Positions 41,837 through 50,231 of a DNA stretch of 64,000 bases are shown one piece after another (positions within the stretch are counted from its first letter, which is position 1; each line of letters begins with the position of its first letter). Source of the stretch: JANNWF01 sp038205755 (GTDB lineage Bacteria; Pseudomonadota; Gammaproteobacteria; Xanthomonadales; Xanthomonadaceae); the NCBI GenBank assembly GCA_038205755.1, contig JBBRBN010000001.1, positions 28,914 through 92,913 of the forward strand. Direction: 5' to 3'. The notes beneath the pieces are model-generated. The model was not told the origin of the DNA. It made no database searches and was given only the letters and a program-made list of their open reading frames with translations. A program made the position numbers and the translations under genes.

Positions 41837-43972
41837 TCAGCGTTCGCCCCAGCCCAGCTCGCGCAGCAGCGCAGCTGCAGGGTACACCTCGCGCATGATC
41901 CACAGCATGTAACGCTGGTCAACATGGATAGTGCGGGTCAGCGCCGGATTGAAGACCCAGTTGGAGGCGACTGACTCCCAGGTCATGTCAAAGATCAGGC
42001 CCACCAGTTCGCCGCGAGAATTGAGCGTCGCGGAGCCGGAATTGCCGCCGGTCACGTCCAGATCGGCGAGAAAGTTCACCGGGACCGCGAGCGCAGTCGC
42101 GATGGCCGCAACCTGCGGCGAGGTGGCATCGAACGGATCGACGCCCGTGTGTTTGGCCAGCACGCCGGCGGTGGTGGTGAACGGCAGATAGGACAATCCA
42201 TCCCGAGGGTTGACGCCGCCAACCTTGCCAAACGTGATGCGCAGGGTGCCGTTGGCGTCGGGATAGGTGGCACGACCCTCACTGCGGCGATAGTCGAGCG
42301 TCGCCTGCAGGTAGCCGGGCAGCAGCCGCAGCAGTCCGCCTTCGTGGGCCTTGCGCGCATTCTCGATTCTCAGCAGCGCCGGTCCCAGGGTGATGGCGAA
42401 CTGCAGAAAACTGTCGCTGCTGGCCTCGATGTCCTTACCGGTGGCGGCAAACCAGCGCAGACGGGTGTCGGTGTCGCCCAACTCGGTTTTGGCGTACAGC
42501 GCCGCGAGCGCCGTGTCGATGGTTTCCGGCCCAAACGCAGCACCGGGAGCCACCTGCAGCCAGCCATCGAGTTCCGCCATGCGCTGGTCGACGGGCAGCT
42601 TGGCGTAGGCCAACAGCGCGTGCCGCAGAAGCTGCCGGTCGACGCCGGCATCCAGCCGTCGCTCAAGTTGGCGCAGGCTGGCCTCGATCCGCGTCTCGTC
42701 GCGCTGTTGGTAGCCATTCTCACGCTCGGCGTCGGCGCGCCCACGCTCCACGCTCAGCCGATGCAGACTGCGCGCTGCCGTGAACAACCCGCTGCTGTTG
42801 AGCGTGGCGAGCACCAGATCGCGCTCGCGCGTGGCGCGTCCTTTGGACACATGCTCGCGCAGCGCGGCAAGCTCCGCCAACGTCTTAGCGCCCGCGGGCC
42901 GCGCCTGCAGCCACTGCGTGAGCGCGGCTTCTTCGCGGCGCTTCTGGCCCAGCGCGTCGGCGCGAGCGAAGCCTTCCAGTTGGCCGCTGAAGTTCTTGCG
43001 GGCGTTGCCCCAGCCGGCCATCGTCGAGGCGTACTTGATCGCGATGTCCGAGCCTGCGGGTCCGGCCGCATCAACGATGTCCATCAGCTCGGTGTAGCGA
43101 CGGATCTGCTGCGGATAGGTCCAGCGGATGACAGCCTCGATTTCGTCGGCCAGCCGGTAGCGCGAGGTGCTTCCGGGATATCCCGCCACCATCACGAAGT
43201 CGCCCGCCTGCAGCGGTTGGCGGGCCATGCGCAGATGGTGCTCAGGCCGATACGGGACGTTCTCCGCCGCAAAGGCCGCAGGTTTGCCATCGGGCCCAAC
43301 GTAGGCCCGGTAGAAGGCAAAGTCACCGGTGTGGCGTGGCCAGGTCCAGTTGTCGACCTCGCCACCAAACCCGCCAATTGCCTCGGGTGGAGCGTAAACC
43401 AGGCGCACGTCACGAATCTCAAGCTGCACAAACAGTCGGTACGTGAGTCCGCCAAAGAAGCTGACCACCGAGCAGCGCTGGCCGGCCGTGGTTTCGCAGG
43501 TTGCCACCAGCGCCTTGCGCGCCGCATCGACAGCGTCGTGGCGCTGGCGATCCGACAGCCGCGCAGTCACCTTGGCCAACACCTTGCGCGTCACGTCGCG
43601 GATCTCGCGGGTGATGAAGACTCTCGCGGCCGGGCCGGCGCTGATTTCATCCGCCGGACGCTCGGCGGAGAACCCGTCGCGCAGCAGGTTGCGCTCGGCG
43701 GTCGAGTTGAGCTGGATCGCGCCATAGGCGCAATGATGGTTGGTGACGACCAGCCCCTGCGGCGAAACGAACGATGCGCTGCAGCCGCCCAGACTGACGA
43801 TGGCGCCCATCGGATGAGCGGCAAGATCGGTCAGCGTCGCCGGATCAAGCTCCAGTCCCGCCTGCTGCAGCGGACCCGCGATCTCAGGCAGTTGCTCCGG
43901 CGTCCACATTCCCTCCGCCGCATTGGCGACGGCTGAAGCGCAGAGCAGCAGATGGAGCAGGAAAGTACGCAT
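41837..43972 (-). CDS. S46-family dipeptidyl peptidase, exported
   Basis: 711 residues with signal peptide 1-18. The chymotrypsin-type halves are separated by a helical insert as in DPP7/DPP11. His80 in GLVVTNHHCAYGAIQ and Ser645 in GGNSGSATLNSRGEL belong to the catalytic triad; the Asp lies in the EVDNWTWPRHTGDF block. The residue right after FD (LIFDMTWES) decides S1 preference in this family (Gly in DPP7, Arg in DPP11). Here it is Met, so specificity is not predictable. It releases dipeptides from peptides in the periplasm. Confidence 0.92.
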   Translation of the reverse strand: MRTFLLHLLLCASAVANAAEGMWTPEQLPEIAGPLQQAGLELDPATLTDLAAHPMGAIVSLGGCSASFVSPQGLVVTNHHCAYGAIQLNSTAERNLLRDGFSAERPADEISAGPAARVFITREIRDVTRKVLAKVTARLSDRQRHDAVDAARKALVATCETTAGQRCSVVSFFGGLTYRLFVQLEIRDVRLVYAPPEAIGGFGGEVDNWTWPRHTGDFAFYRAYVGPDGKPAAFAAENVPYRPEHHLRMARQPLQAGDFVMVAGYPGSTSRYRLADEIEAVIRWTYPQQIRRYTELMDIVDAAGPAGSDIAIKYASTMAGWGNARKNFSGQLEGFARADALGQKRREEAALTQWLQARPAGAKTLAELAALREHVSKGRATRERDLVLATLNSSGLFTAARSLHRLSVERGRADAERENGYQQRDETRIEASLRQLERRLDAGVDRQLLRHALLAYAKLPVDQRMAELDGWLQVAPGAAFGPETIDTALAALYAKTELGDTDTRLRWFAATGKDIEASSDSFLQFAITLGPALLRIENARKAHEGGLLRLLPGYLQATLDYRRSEGRATYPDANGTLRITFGKVGGVNPRDGLSYLPFTTTAGVLAKHTGVDPFDATSPQVAAIATALAVPVNFLADLDVTGGNSGSATLNSRGELVGLIFDMTWESVASNWVFNPALTRTIHVDQRYMLWIMREVYPAAALLRELGWGER

Positions 43973-44030
43973 GGATGGGCTCCCATCGGAGGGTCGGGAA
44001 GTCTAGCCCGTATGTCTCATCAAAACCTTG

Positions 44031-44140
44031 CCATGAAACGGACGGATTTTTTCGCAGGGCATGGCGCGAGGAGGCGTCATAGTGGGCTCTATGGCAACGA
44101 CGAGCAACGCAGCCATGCGGAAAAAGACGCCGTTTCATGG
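44031..44140. repeat. Imperfect terminal inverted repeat, MITE-like
   Basis: The left arm 44031-44065 and right arm 44112-44140 both read CCATGAAACGG inward and contain a run of T/A (GGATTTTTTCGCA against the complement of CGGAAAAAGACG), ending in CATGGC. The 46-base centre contains GAGGAGGCGTCAT and GACGAGCAACGC. It has no coding potential and sits just upstream of tdh, downstream of nothing (divergent gap). Confidence 0.5.
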
Positions 44141-44209
44141 CATTGTTTTGAGGAAACGGACTGCTCGTCGATGGCGACGGCCATGAACCGTGTCGAAAGT
44201 GGGTGGGCC

Positions 44210-44230
44210 GCGCGCCGGATTCCGGCGCGC
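44210..44230 (+). promoter_or_regulatory. 9-bp perfect hairpin next to the tdh -10
   Basis: GCGCGCCGG and CCGGCGCGC pair around ATT. The symmetric sequence occupies the place of the -35 region of the TATAAT at 44239, so it could be a DNA operator rather than an RNA stem. Confidence 0.35.
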
Positions 44231-44238
44231 CCCGCTCG

Positions 44239-44244
44239 TATAAT
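44239..44244 (+). promoter_or_regulatory. -10 element of tdh
   Basis: A perfect TATAAT lies 30 bases before the tdh ATG. No consensus -35 is seen; the region at that distance is the palindrome 44210-44230. Confidence 0.5.
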
Positions 44245-44274
44245 CGCCACCCTTTCCACCGACACGGATCCGCC

Positions 44275-45312
44275 ATGGCAACCGCCACGATGAAGGCCCT
44301 GGTGAAGCGCGAAGCAACGCGGGGAATCTGGATGGAACAGGTGCCGGTGCCGACACCGGGCGCGAACGAGGTGCTGATCAAGCTCGAGAAGACTGCCATC
44401 TGCGGCACCGATCTGCATATCTACAAGTGGGACGAGTGGAGCCAGCGCACGATCAAGCCGGGGCTTGTGATTGGTCACGAGTTTGTCGGTCGGATTGTCG
44501 AGCTTGGCCCTGGGGTAACGACCTATCGCGTCGGCGACCGTGTCTCAGCCGAGGGGCACATCGTCTGCGGCGTGTGCCGCAACTGCCGCGCCGGGCGGCA
44601 GCATCTTTGTCCGCATACGATCGGGATCGGCGTCAACCGGCATGGCGCGTTTGCCGAGTACATCGCCATGCCGGCCAGCAATCTGTGGCCGATTCCCGAC
44701 CAGATCCCGTCCGAACTGGCTGCGTTCTTTGATCCCTACGGCAATGCCGCGCACTGCGCGCTGGAGTTCGACGTGATCGGCGAGGACGTCCTGATCACCG
44801 GCGCCGGCCCGATTGGCATCATTGCCGCCGGCATCTGCAAGCACATTGGCGCCCGCAACGTGGTCGTCACCGACGTCAACGACTACCGGCTCAAGCTGGC
44901 CGCCGACATGGGCGCGACGCGGGTGGTCAACGTGGCGAAGCAGTCGCTCAAGGACGTGATGTCGGATCTGCACATGGAGGGCTTTGACGTGGCGCTGGAG
45001 ATGTCGGGTCATCCGGGCGCGTTCAACGACATGCTCGACTGCATGTACCACGGCGGCAAGGTCGCCCTGCTCGGAATCCTGCCCAACGGTGCCGGCATCA
45101 ACTGGGAAAAGGTCATTTTCAAGGGCTTGACCCTGCACGGCATCTACGGCCGGCGCATGTATGAGACCTGGTACAAGATGACCCAAATGCTGCTGACCGG
45201 GTTCCCGCTGCAGAAAGTACTGACGCACCAGATCCATATTGACGACTTCCAGCGTGGCTTCGACCTGATGGACGCGGGCCACTGCGGCAAGGTCGTGTGC
45301 AGCTGGAACTGA
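44275..45312 (+). CDS. tdh: L-threonine 3-dehydrogenase
   Basis: Zinc medium-chain dehydrogenase oxidising threonine to 2-amino-3-ketobutyrate with NAD+. 345 residues. MKALVKREATRGIWMEQVPV, catalytic zinc ligands Cys43 (ICGTDLHIYKWDEWSQ), His68-Glu69, and structural Cys98, 101, 104, 112. The product is cleaved by Kbl, encoded 4.9 kb downstream on the same strand. ATG at 44275 is chosen, but MKAL at 44290 is also possible. Confidence 0.96.
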   Translation: MATATMKALVKREATRGIWMEQVPVPTPGANEVLIKLEKTAICGTDLHIYKWDEWSQRTIKPGLVIGHEFVGRIVELGPGVTTYRVGDRVSAEGHIVCGVCRNCRAGRQHLCPHTIGIGVNRHGAFAEYIAMPASNLWPIPDQIPSELAAFFDPYGNAAHCALEFDVIGEDVLITGAGPIGIIAAGICKHIGARNVVVTDVNDYRLKLAADMGATRVVNVAKQSLKDVMSDLHMEGFDVALEMSGHPGAFNDMLDCMYHGGKVALLGILPNGAGINWEKVIFKGLTLHGIYGRRMYETWYKMTQMLLTGFPLQKVLTHQIHIDDFQRGFDLMDAGHCGKVVCSWN

Positions 45313-45382
45313 TGGATCGGCGTTCGCGATTCGCGATCCATTCCCGGCGACCATCGACCGATGGCCGCCGGATTGGCGATCC

Positions 45383-46099
45383 TCAGCCCTCGATCGAAAG
45401 CGTGAACACCAGGCGGCCGTCGGCCAGCTCGCCGAAGTTGTCGTCACCCGAGCTGTCGTTGTCGTAGTAGCCCAGCGCCGCGCTGAACGGTCCCACCGGG
45501 TAGCTGCCCGACACGAAATAGTCGGTGTAGTCGGAAAGCCCCGACGAGCCGGTGAAGGTGGTGCGTCCGGCGCCGATATCGATTCCGAAATCGCCGCCGC
45601 CCGGCGTAAAGCTCGCACCCACGGCGTAGTAGAAGCTGTCGGTGCCGCTGGCGTAGACGTCGTTGGTGTAGGCAAGCGTGAAGCTGACGGGTCCGGAGCT
45701 CAGCGTGCTGATCAATTCGTTGTAATCGAGGTCGATGCCTGAACGCGTGCCGATGTAGTTGTAGCGGTTGAGCACGACGTCCAGGTTGAGGCTTTCGGTC
45801 AGATCGGAGCTCCAGCCCAGGTACGTATCAAGCTCGATGTCTGCGCCGACCTCAGACCCGAAATCGACGTTGGAAGCCCAGGCGCCGATGTAGAAGCCTG
45901 AGCCAAACGCATAGTCCGCGCCAAGCTGCAGCGCGGGATCTTCGTCGGTCTGCGAAACGCCACGAAACACGTAGTCCGAGGTGATGGCCGCGTTCCAGGT
46001 GAACGGGCTCTCGTCTTGGGCTTGCGCTACGCCAGCGAAACCGGCGAGCGGGAGTATCACGCAGGCCAATGACAGGCTGCGGAGGTTGATTCGGCTCAT
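45383..46099 (-). CDS. TorF-family putative porin (outer-membrane beta-barrel)
   Basis: 238 residues. Signal peptide 1-27 (AQA before Gln). FTWNAAITSDYVFRGVSQTD matches the TorF N-terminal signature. The rest alternates aromatic and small residues in short strands (YFVSGSYPVGPFSAALGYYD) and ends LVFTLSIEG, typical of barrels. The ATG at 46099 has GGAGAG 8 bases upstream; the longer reading adds 27 residues. Transport substrate unknown. Confidence 0.85.
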   Translation of the reverse strand: MSRINLRSLSLACVILPLAGFAGVAQAQDESPFTWNAAITSDYVFRGVSQTDEDPALQLGADYAFGSGFYIGAWASNVDFGSEVGADIELDTYLGWSSDLTESLNLDVVLNRYNYIGTRSGIDLDYNELISTLSSGPVSFTLAYTNDVYASGTDSFYYAVGASFTPGGGDFGIDIGAGRTTFTGSSGLSDYTDYFVSGSYPVGPFSAALGYYDNDSSGDDNFGELADGRLVFTLSIEG

Positions 46100-46551
46100 C
46101 TGCGACTCTCCATAGGTTTTGGAACGGGGAAGTGACAACCGCCCGACGCGGCTCGCTCCAGGCGTGTCGGAAGGGTTCATTGATGAACTTCTTGGCGGCG
46201 AACCCCGTGTAGCACACCGAACCGCCGGCGGTTGCGCGAAAGGATGCCTGTGTTCGGCTCATAACGCACCGGTTCGGCGCAAAGTGTTGCCGTGACCGGG
46301 CACGCTGCGTGCTGCCAGCGGCTGCCGGGCACCCGCTTGGTGCGAGCAGGTTACGTCCGTCACGCTTGTGTTCAGCTGGCGTCTAGTTTACGATTCCATT
46401 CGGCACCGTACGGACAGGCAGTCCAGGGCTGGGCGAACTGCCCCGCCAGGTCGGGGGAGACACGCTGCCAATCTCGCGCAAGACGTTGGAACCGGGCATC
46501 GGTTCCGGTTGGCCTGCGCTCGCTTTTCACCAGCCCTGGGAGGGGTGTGCA
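46100..46551. other. Divergent intergenic region before the lipase-like gene
   Basis: 452 bases without a gene. The perfect palindrome GTTCAT-TG-ATGAAC lies at 46175-46188, about 80 bases upstream of the TorF start. Only weak sigma-70-like hexamers are seen for the plus-strand gene (TACGAT near 46391). GGGAGG at 46540-46545 is the ribosome site of the next gene. Confidence 0.4.
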
Positions 46552-48516
46552 GTGATCTCGATTTTCAGCAAGCGCAAAGTGACGTTGGCGAGCGCCGTGG
46601 CGCTCGGCCTGATGGTGGCCTGCGGCAGCGCCGCGGCAACGACCGGCCCAGTCGCCAAACAGCTCGCCGGCCTACCGGCCGAGTTCCCCAGCATGCAACC
46701 CATCGACCCGGCCGATGCTGCCATTCATTCCAAGAGCGCTCTGATCGCCGTAGAGCTGGGCCAGCAGAAGGACGGTCGGCTGGGTTGGCAGGGGTCGCTG
46801 CCGGTGGAGAACGGTAAACTGCGCTTTCTGGTCTTCTCTGGCGCCGCTGCCGACTGGCAGGTCAGTCTGGTTACGCCCGAAGGTGACCTTGAGAAATCCG
46901 CCGCAGAGTTTGCCCGCTCCGTGAAGCGGACCGGATTTGGCATTGAGCAGGCGCAGTTTCCGGCCGACTACTACACGCTGGATGGTGTGCAGAGCGGCGC
47001 GTGGACGCTGAAGATCAGCGCCCCTGCAGGATCTCAGCAGCGCGGCTACCTGCTGCTTGAGGGCAATGACCAGACCGAACTGGCCTCCCACCAGACCCAT
47101 ACCCGCCAGTTGACTGGCGAGCGGATCGGCTTTGCCGCCCGGCTGACCGGCACCGACGCCAAGGACAGCGTTCTGATGGGAGCCGCCGCGGGTCGCATTG
47201 ACCGCGCCGAGCTTCGGGTCACCTATCCGAACGGCACCGTGGGCATGAGCACCATGTTCGACGACGGTCTGCATGACGACGGCGCCGCTGGCGACGGCGT
47301 GTTTGGCGGCGAATTCCTGGCCAAGTCCACCGGCGATCACATGGCGCAGGTGGTGATCCGCGGCGTTGATCGGCACGGCCAGCCGCTGATCCGGACGGCC
47401 GAACACTCGGTTCCGGTGGTGGAGGCGAGCATCGCAATCGTCGAGACGGCTGGCAGCGCCAAGTCACGGCCCGAAGAAGGCTCACGCAGCACGATCCAGA
47501 TACCCATCCGCAGCGAGAAGTCCAATCGGCACTACCGCGCCTACGCCGAAGTCTGGGGCACAGGACGGGATGGCGCAGCGCGGCCGGTGGCATGGGTCAG
47601 CGGCATGACCACACCCAAGGACGGCACGCTCAATCTGGGTTTCGATGAGCGCTGGGTCACGCTGTCGGGCGCCACGGCACCGTTCGAACTGCGCAAGCTG
47701 CGGATCGAGGATCCGGACCATTTCGTGACCATCAGCAGCACGGCCAAGCTGCCGGTTGAACTGCCGGTGGGTCGGATCAAGCTCAACGCGGCCGACATCG
47801 TCATCGACGACGTCATGCAGATGGGCCCGCGGCCGGTCGAACTGCGCCAGAAGGGCGTTGGAAAGCGGCTGCTGCTGGTGCATGGCTACTGCTCCGGCGG
47901 CGTCTGGCCGGCCGCGCAGTTCACGTCGGCATCGTCCTTCCTCGACGCCAATCAGAATCGCACCCACGACCAGTTCGCCCGCCTGATCCAGACTTTCGGC
48001 AACACCTGGAACTCCTACGGCATCGTGGCCCACAGCCAGGGCGGCGCCGCCGCACTGCACCTCTACACTTACTATTGGAGCGGCCTCGACAATGCGACCG
48101 GCAATCGGCTGATCCAGTCGGTGGGCACGCCCTACAGGGGCACCAACCTCGCCGGCATTCTGGCGACGCTGGGGTCCTGGTTCGGAGTGGGCTGCGGCAA
48201 CAACAGCAACCTGAACTACAGCGGTGCGGCAAGCTGGTTGGCCGGCATCCCGACCTCGGCCCGGGCCAAAGTCAACTACTACACCACCTCGTTCAAGCTG
48301 ACCAACTGGTACACCAACGACTACTGCAACTTCGCCACCGATCTGGTGCTCAGCGACCCGGAAGATGGCACCACCGAACAGGTCAACGGCCAGCTGTCGA
48401 GCGGCGTGAACCGCGGTCACGTCACCGGCCAGTGCCACACGTCCGGCATGCGTGATCCGGCGCAGTTTTCGAACTCGAGCCGCAACGCAACGATGAACAG
48501 CAACGCCGCACGCTGA
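46552..48516 (+). CDS. Secreted alpha/beta hydrolase (lipase-like) with choice-of-anchor X-type domain
   Basis: 654 residues, GTG start after a strong GGGAGG. N-terminal signal (KRKVTLASAVALGLMVACGSAA), where VACG could also act as a lipobox. A central beta domain contains MSTMFDDGLHDDGAAGDGVF, the choice-of-anchor X motif. The C-terminal hydrolase has LLLVHGYCSGG (about 440) and nucleophile Ser495 in GIVAHSQGGAAALH. The overall layout recalls secreted conditioned-medium-factor-like hydrolases. Substrate unknown. Confidence 0.8.
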   Translation: MISIFSKRKVTLASAVALGLMVACGSAAATTGPVAKQLAGLPAEFPSMQPIDPADAAIHSKSALIAVELGQQKDGRLGWQGSLPVENGKLRFLVFSGAAADWQVSLVTPEGDLEKSAAEFARSVKRTGFGIEQAQFPADYYTLDGVQSGAWTLKISAPAGSQQRGYLLLEGNDQTELASHQTHTRQLTGERIGFAARLTGTDAKDSVLMGAAAGRIDRAELRVTYPNGTVGMSTMFDDGLHDDGAAGDGVFGGEFLAKSTGDHMAQVVIRGVDRHGQPLIRTAEHSVPVVEASIAIVETAGSAKSRPEEGSRSTIQIPIRSEKSNRHYRAYAEVWGTGRDGAARPVAWVSGMTTPKDGTLNLGFDERWVTLSGATAPFELRKLRIEDPDHFVTISSTAKLPVELPVGRIKLNAADIVIDDVMQMGPRPVELRQKGVGKRLLLVHGYCSGGVWPAAQFTSASSFLDANQNRTHDQFARLIQTFGNTWNSYGIVAHSQGGAAALHLYTYYWSGLDNATGNRLIQSVGTPYRGTNLAGILATLGSWFGVGCGNNSNLNYSGAASWLAGIPTSARAKVNYYTTSFKLTNWYTNDYCNFATDLVLSDPEDGTTEQVNGQLSSGVNRGHVTGQCHTSGMRDPAQFSNSSRNATMNSNAAR

Positions 48517-48832
48517 TTCTGGCGGCCCTGGCAGCCTGCCGGACGTAGGTCGGCCGGCTGCCAATCCGCCTGCGCGGCCCGCGTGTTCAAAAAAAGCGCA
48601 CGCCGCCAATTCTTGGCCTAGAGCGCTGCTATGGGCCAATAATCGTCGTTGTCTGTCCTCACGCAGCCAGCAATCGCCTCGACGGGCTAAGTCCGACAGG
48701 CTGCCAGGCAACCCCAAGAGACCCCGGCTCTGCCGGGGTCTCGTCGTTTTGGAAATCTCAACGACGCCTCGCTAAGCGAGCGGTCAAGCTGAACCTGCCA
48801 GACTGCTGATCCTCGCATGCGTACGGATCGGA
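48517..48832. other. Intergenic region with a distant terminator; possible small RNA
   Basis: The terminator at 48718-48750 lies 200 bases after the hydrolase stop. The imperfect inverted repeat TTGGCC...GGCCAA at 48613-48639 and AATAAT at 48638-48643 precede about 100 bases of structured-looking sequence ending at the terminator. A small RNA is possible but unproven; no good -35 is seen. Confidence 0.25.
48718..48750 (+). terminator. Rho-independent terminator
   Basis: GAGACCCCGGC (48718-48728) pairs with GCCGGGGTCTC (48732-48742) around TCT, followed by GTCGTTTT. Confidence 0.85.
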
Positions 48833-50170
48833 ATGTCCAGGCTTTGCCACGTCGCCGCCGCTGCGCTGCTGCTATCCCTTTCAGGCGTGTCCCCGGCCGC
48901 GGAGCCGGAGCCGACGGTGGCAGCTGCAGAGCTGGTGGAGCCCGCCCTGCTGGCCGGCCCGAACTTCCGGGTTCAACCGCATGCGCGCATGGAGGGGCTG
49001 CACGCCAGGTTTGTGATTGAAACCGCATGGGGACCGCTGGATGCCCCCAGCATCGAACTGTTGGCGCGGCGGGTTGCCGAGATGCCGCTGGTCGAAGCAC
49101 TGCACTCGGAGTCGATCATGGATGCGCTCGCGGAAGCTGGCGTGGGCAGTCTGCGCGAACCGGTCAAGCAGCTGGAAAGGCTGGCTCGCGACCCGCTGGG
49201 CGCGGCTGTTCGAGCTCCCGCCGGCGTGTTTCGGATGTTCGCAACCCGGCTGCGCGGCTACGGTGATCGTGCACGGCGGATCGGCAACCGCATTGATCGG
49301 GCGGTTTTCCACGATGGCTCCCCGGCCGGTAGCGACAGCACTGCAGGCCCACCCGTTGAGGAGCCATGGTGGGACGCACCGGTAGACGAGATCGGCGGCC
49401 TGCTGCGCTCCGAGGCGGGCCACAGCCGGGCCCGTCGCGATATCGCCGGCGCGTTGGGCATCGAATCCTGGACCGGCAATCCGCTGATGCGCGATCGTCT
49501 CGATGCCCTCGCCTGGGCACTGGCCAGCGGAAGATTGGCCAGCGAGCGTGTTATCGGCCTGCTGTCGGCAGGCGCGGCCAACACCATCGCTGCTGCAGCT
49601 ACTGTCGAGAGGATCACCGCGCAGCCCAGCCCGGACGACCAGCGACGGCAGCTGGAAGCGCGGCTCGAGCGTCTATCGGCCGATCCAGATCTGCGCTATC
49701 GACTCGCCTGGCGCAGCGCGTTTCCGCCGGCCCAGCTTGAGCGGCTGCTTGACCGCGCCGACGCGCTGCAGGCAACCAGCGGACAGGAGGCGTTGCTCGA
49801 CACCGCTCTGCTGGCACGTTCGGAGCTGGAGGTGCTGTTCGTGCTCAACGCACTTGAGCTGCTGCTGCACAACGGCGACGTGCCTGTTGCCGGCGGCCAA
49901 CTGATCCCCGTCGGCCATCTGGTGGGCTATCTGGCCAGTGACGGCGAGTTCATGCTGCCACTTGCTGTTGACCGCGTCAGTTGGACGCCGGAAGTCAAAG
50001 CCTGGTTTGACCACGCCAAGGTCAGCGAACATGGGCGTCGCACCGTGCTGGTCGCCGGCAGCCTGAGCATGACGGCCGAACGCGCAATCACGCGGCGCGG
50101 CTGGAGCATCCGCAGCAACGTGCGCTGGCCGGGATCGCCGCCCTATCGGCAGCCAGGCGATGCCGCCTGA
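48833..50170 (+). CDS. Hypothetical exported protein (445 residues)
   Basis: Not recognised. Signal peptide 1-22 (PAA before Glu). The rest is rich in Ala, Arg and Leu and mostly helical (RAVEMPLVEALHSESIM-like runs, QLEARLERLSADPDLRYRLAWR, LLDRADALQATSGQEALLDT). No catalytic motif is visible. It lies 61 bases before kbl and may be cotranscribed with it, though kbl has its own spacing. Confidence 0.65.
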   Translation: MSRLCHVAAAALLLSLSGVSPAAEPEPTVAAAELVEPALLAGPNFRVQPHARMEGLHARFVIETAWGPLDAPSIELLARRVAEMPLVEALHSESIMDALAEAGVGSLREPVKQLERLARDPLGAAVRAPAGVFRMFATRLRGYGDRARRIGNRIDRAVFHDGSPAGSDSTAGPPVEEPWWDAPVDEIGGLLRSEAGHSRARRDIAGALGIESWTGNPLMRDRLDALAWALASGRLASERVIGLLSAGAANTIAAAATVERITAQPSPDDQRRQLEARLERLSADPDLRYRLAWRSAFPPAQLERLLDRADALQATSGQEALLDTALLARSELEVLFVLNALELLLHNGDVPVAGGQLIPVGHLVGYLASDGEFMLPLAVDRVSWTPEVKAWFDHAKVSEHGRRTVLVAGSLSMTAERAITRRGWSIRSNVRWPGSPPYRQPGDAA

Positions 50171-50231
50171 ATCCGCCACTGCCGCTGCCACTGACTAAAA
50201 CATACTTTCGCTCCACTCGAGGAACCTCCGA

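Larger units (their letters stand above)
43973..44274. other. Intergenic region between the peptidase gene and tdh
   Basis: Contains the MITE-like inverted repeat (44031-44140), the perfect hairpin 44210-44230 and the tdh -10 hexamer; these are listed separately. No gene is seen. Confidence 0.5.

Noticed and set aside
42149..43936. Long plus-strand reading opposite the S46 peptidase
   Set aside because: Shadow of a well-supported minus-strand gene; no protein family recognised.
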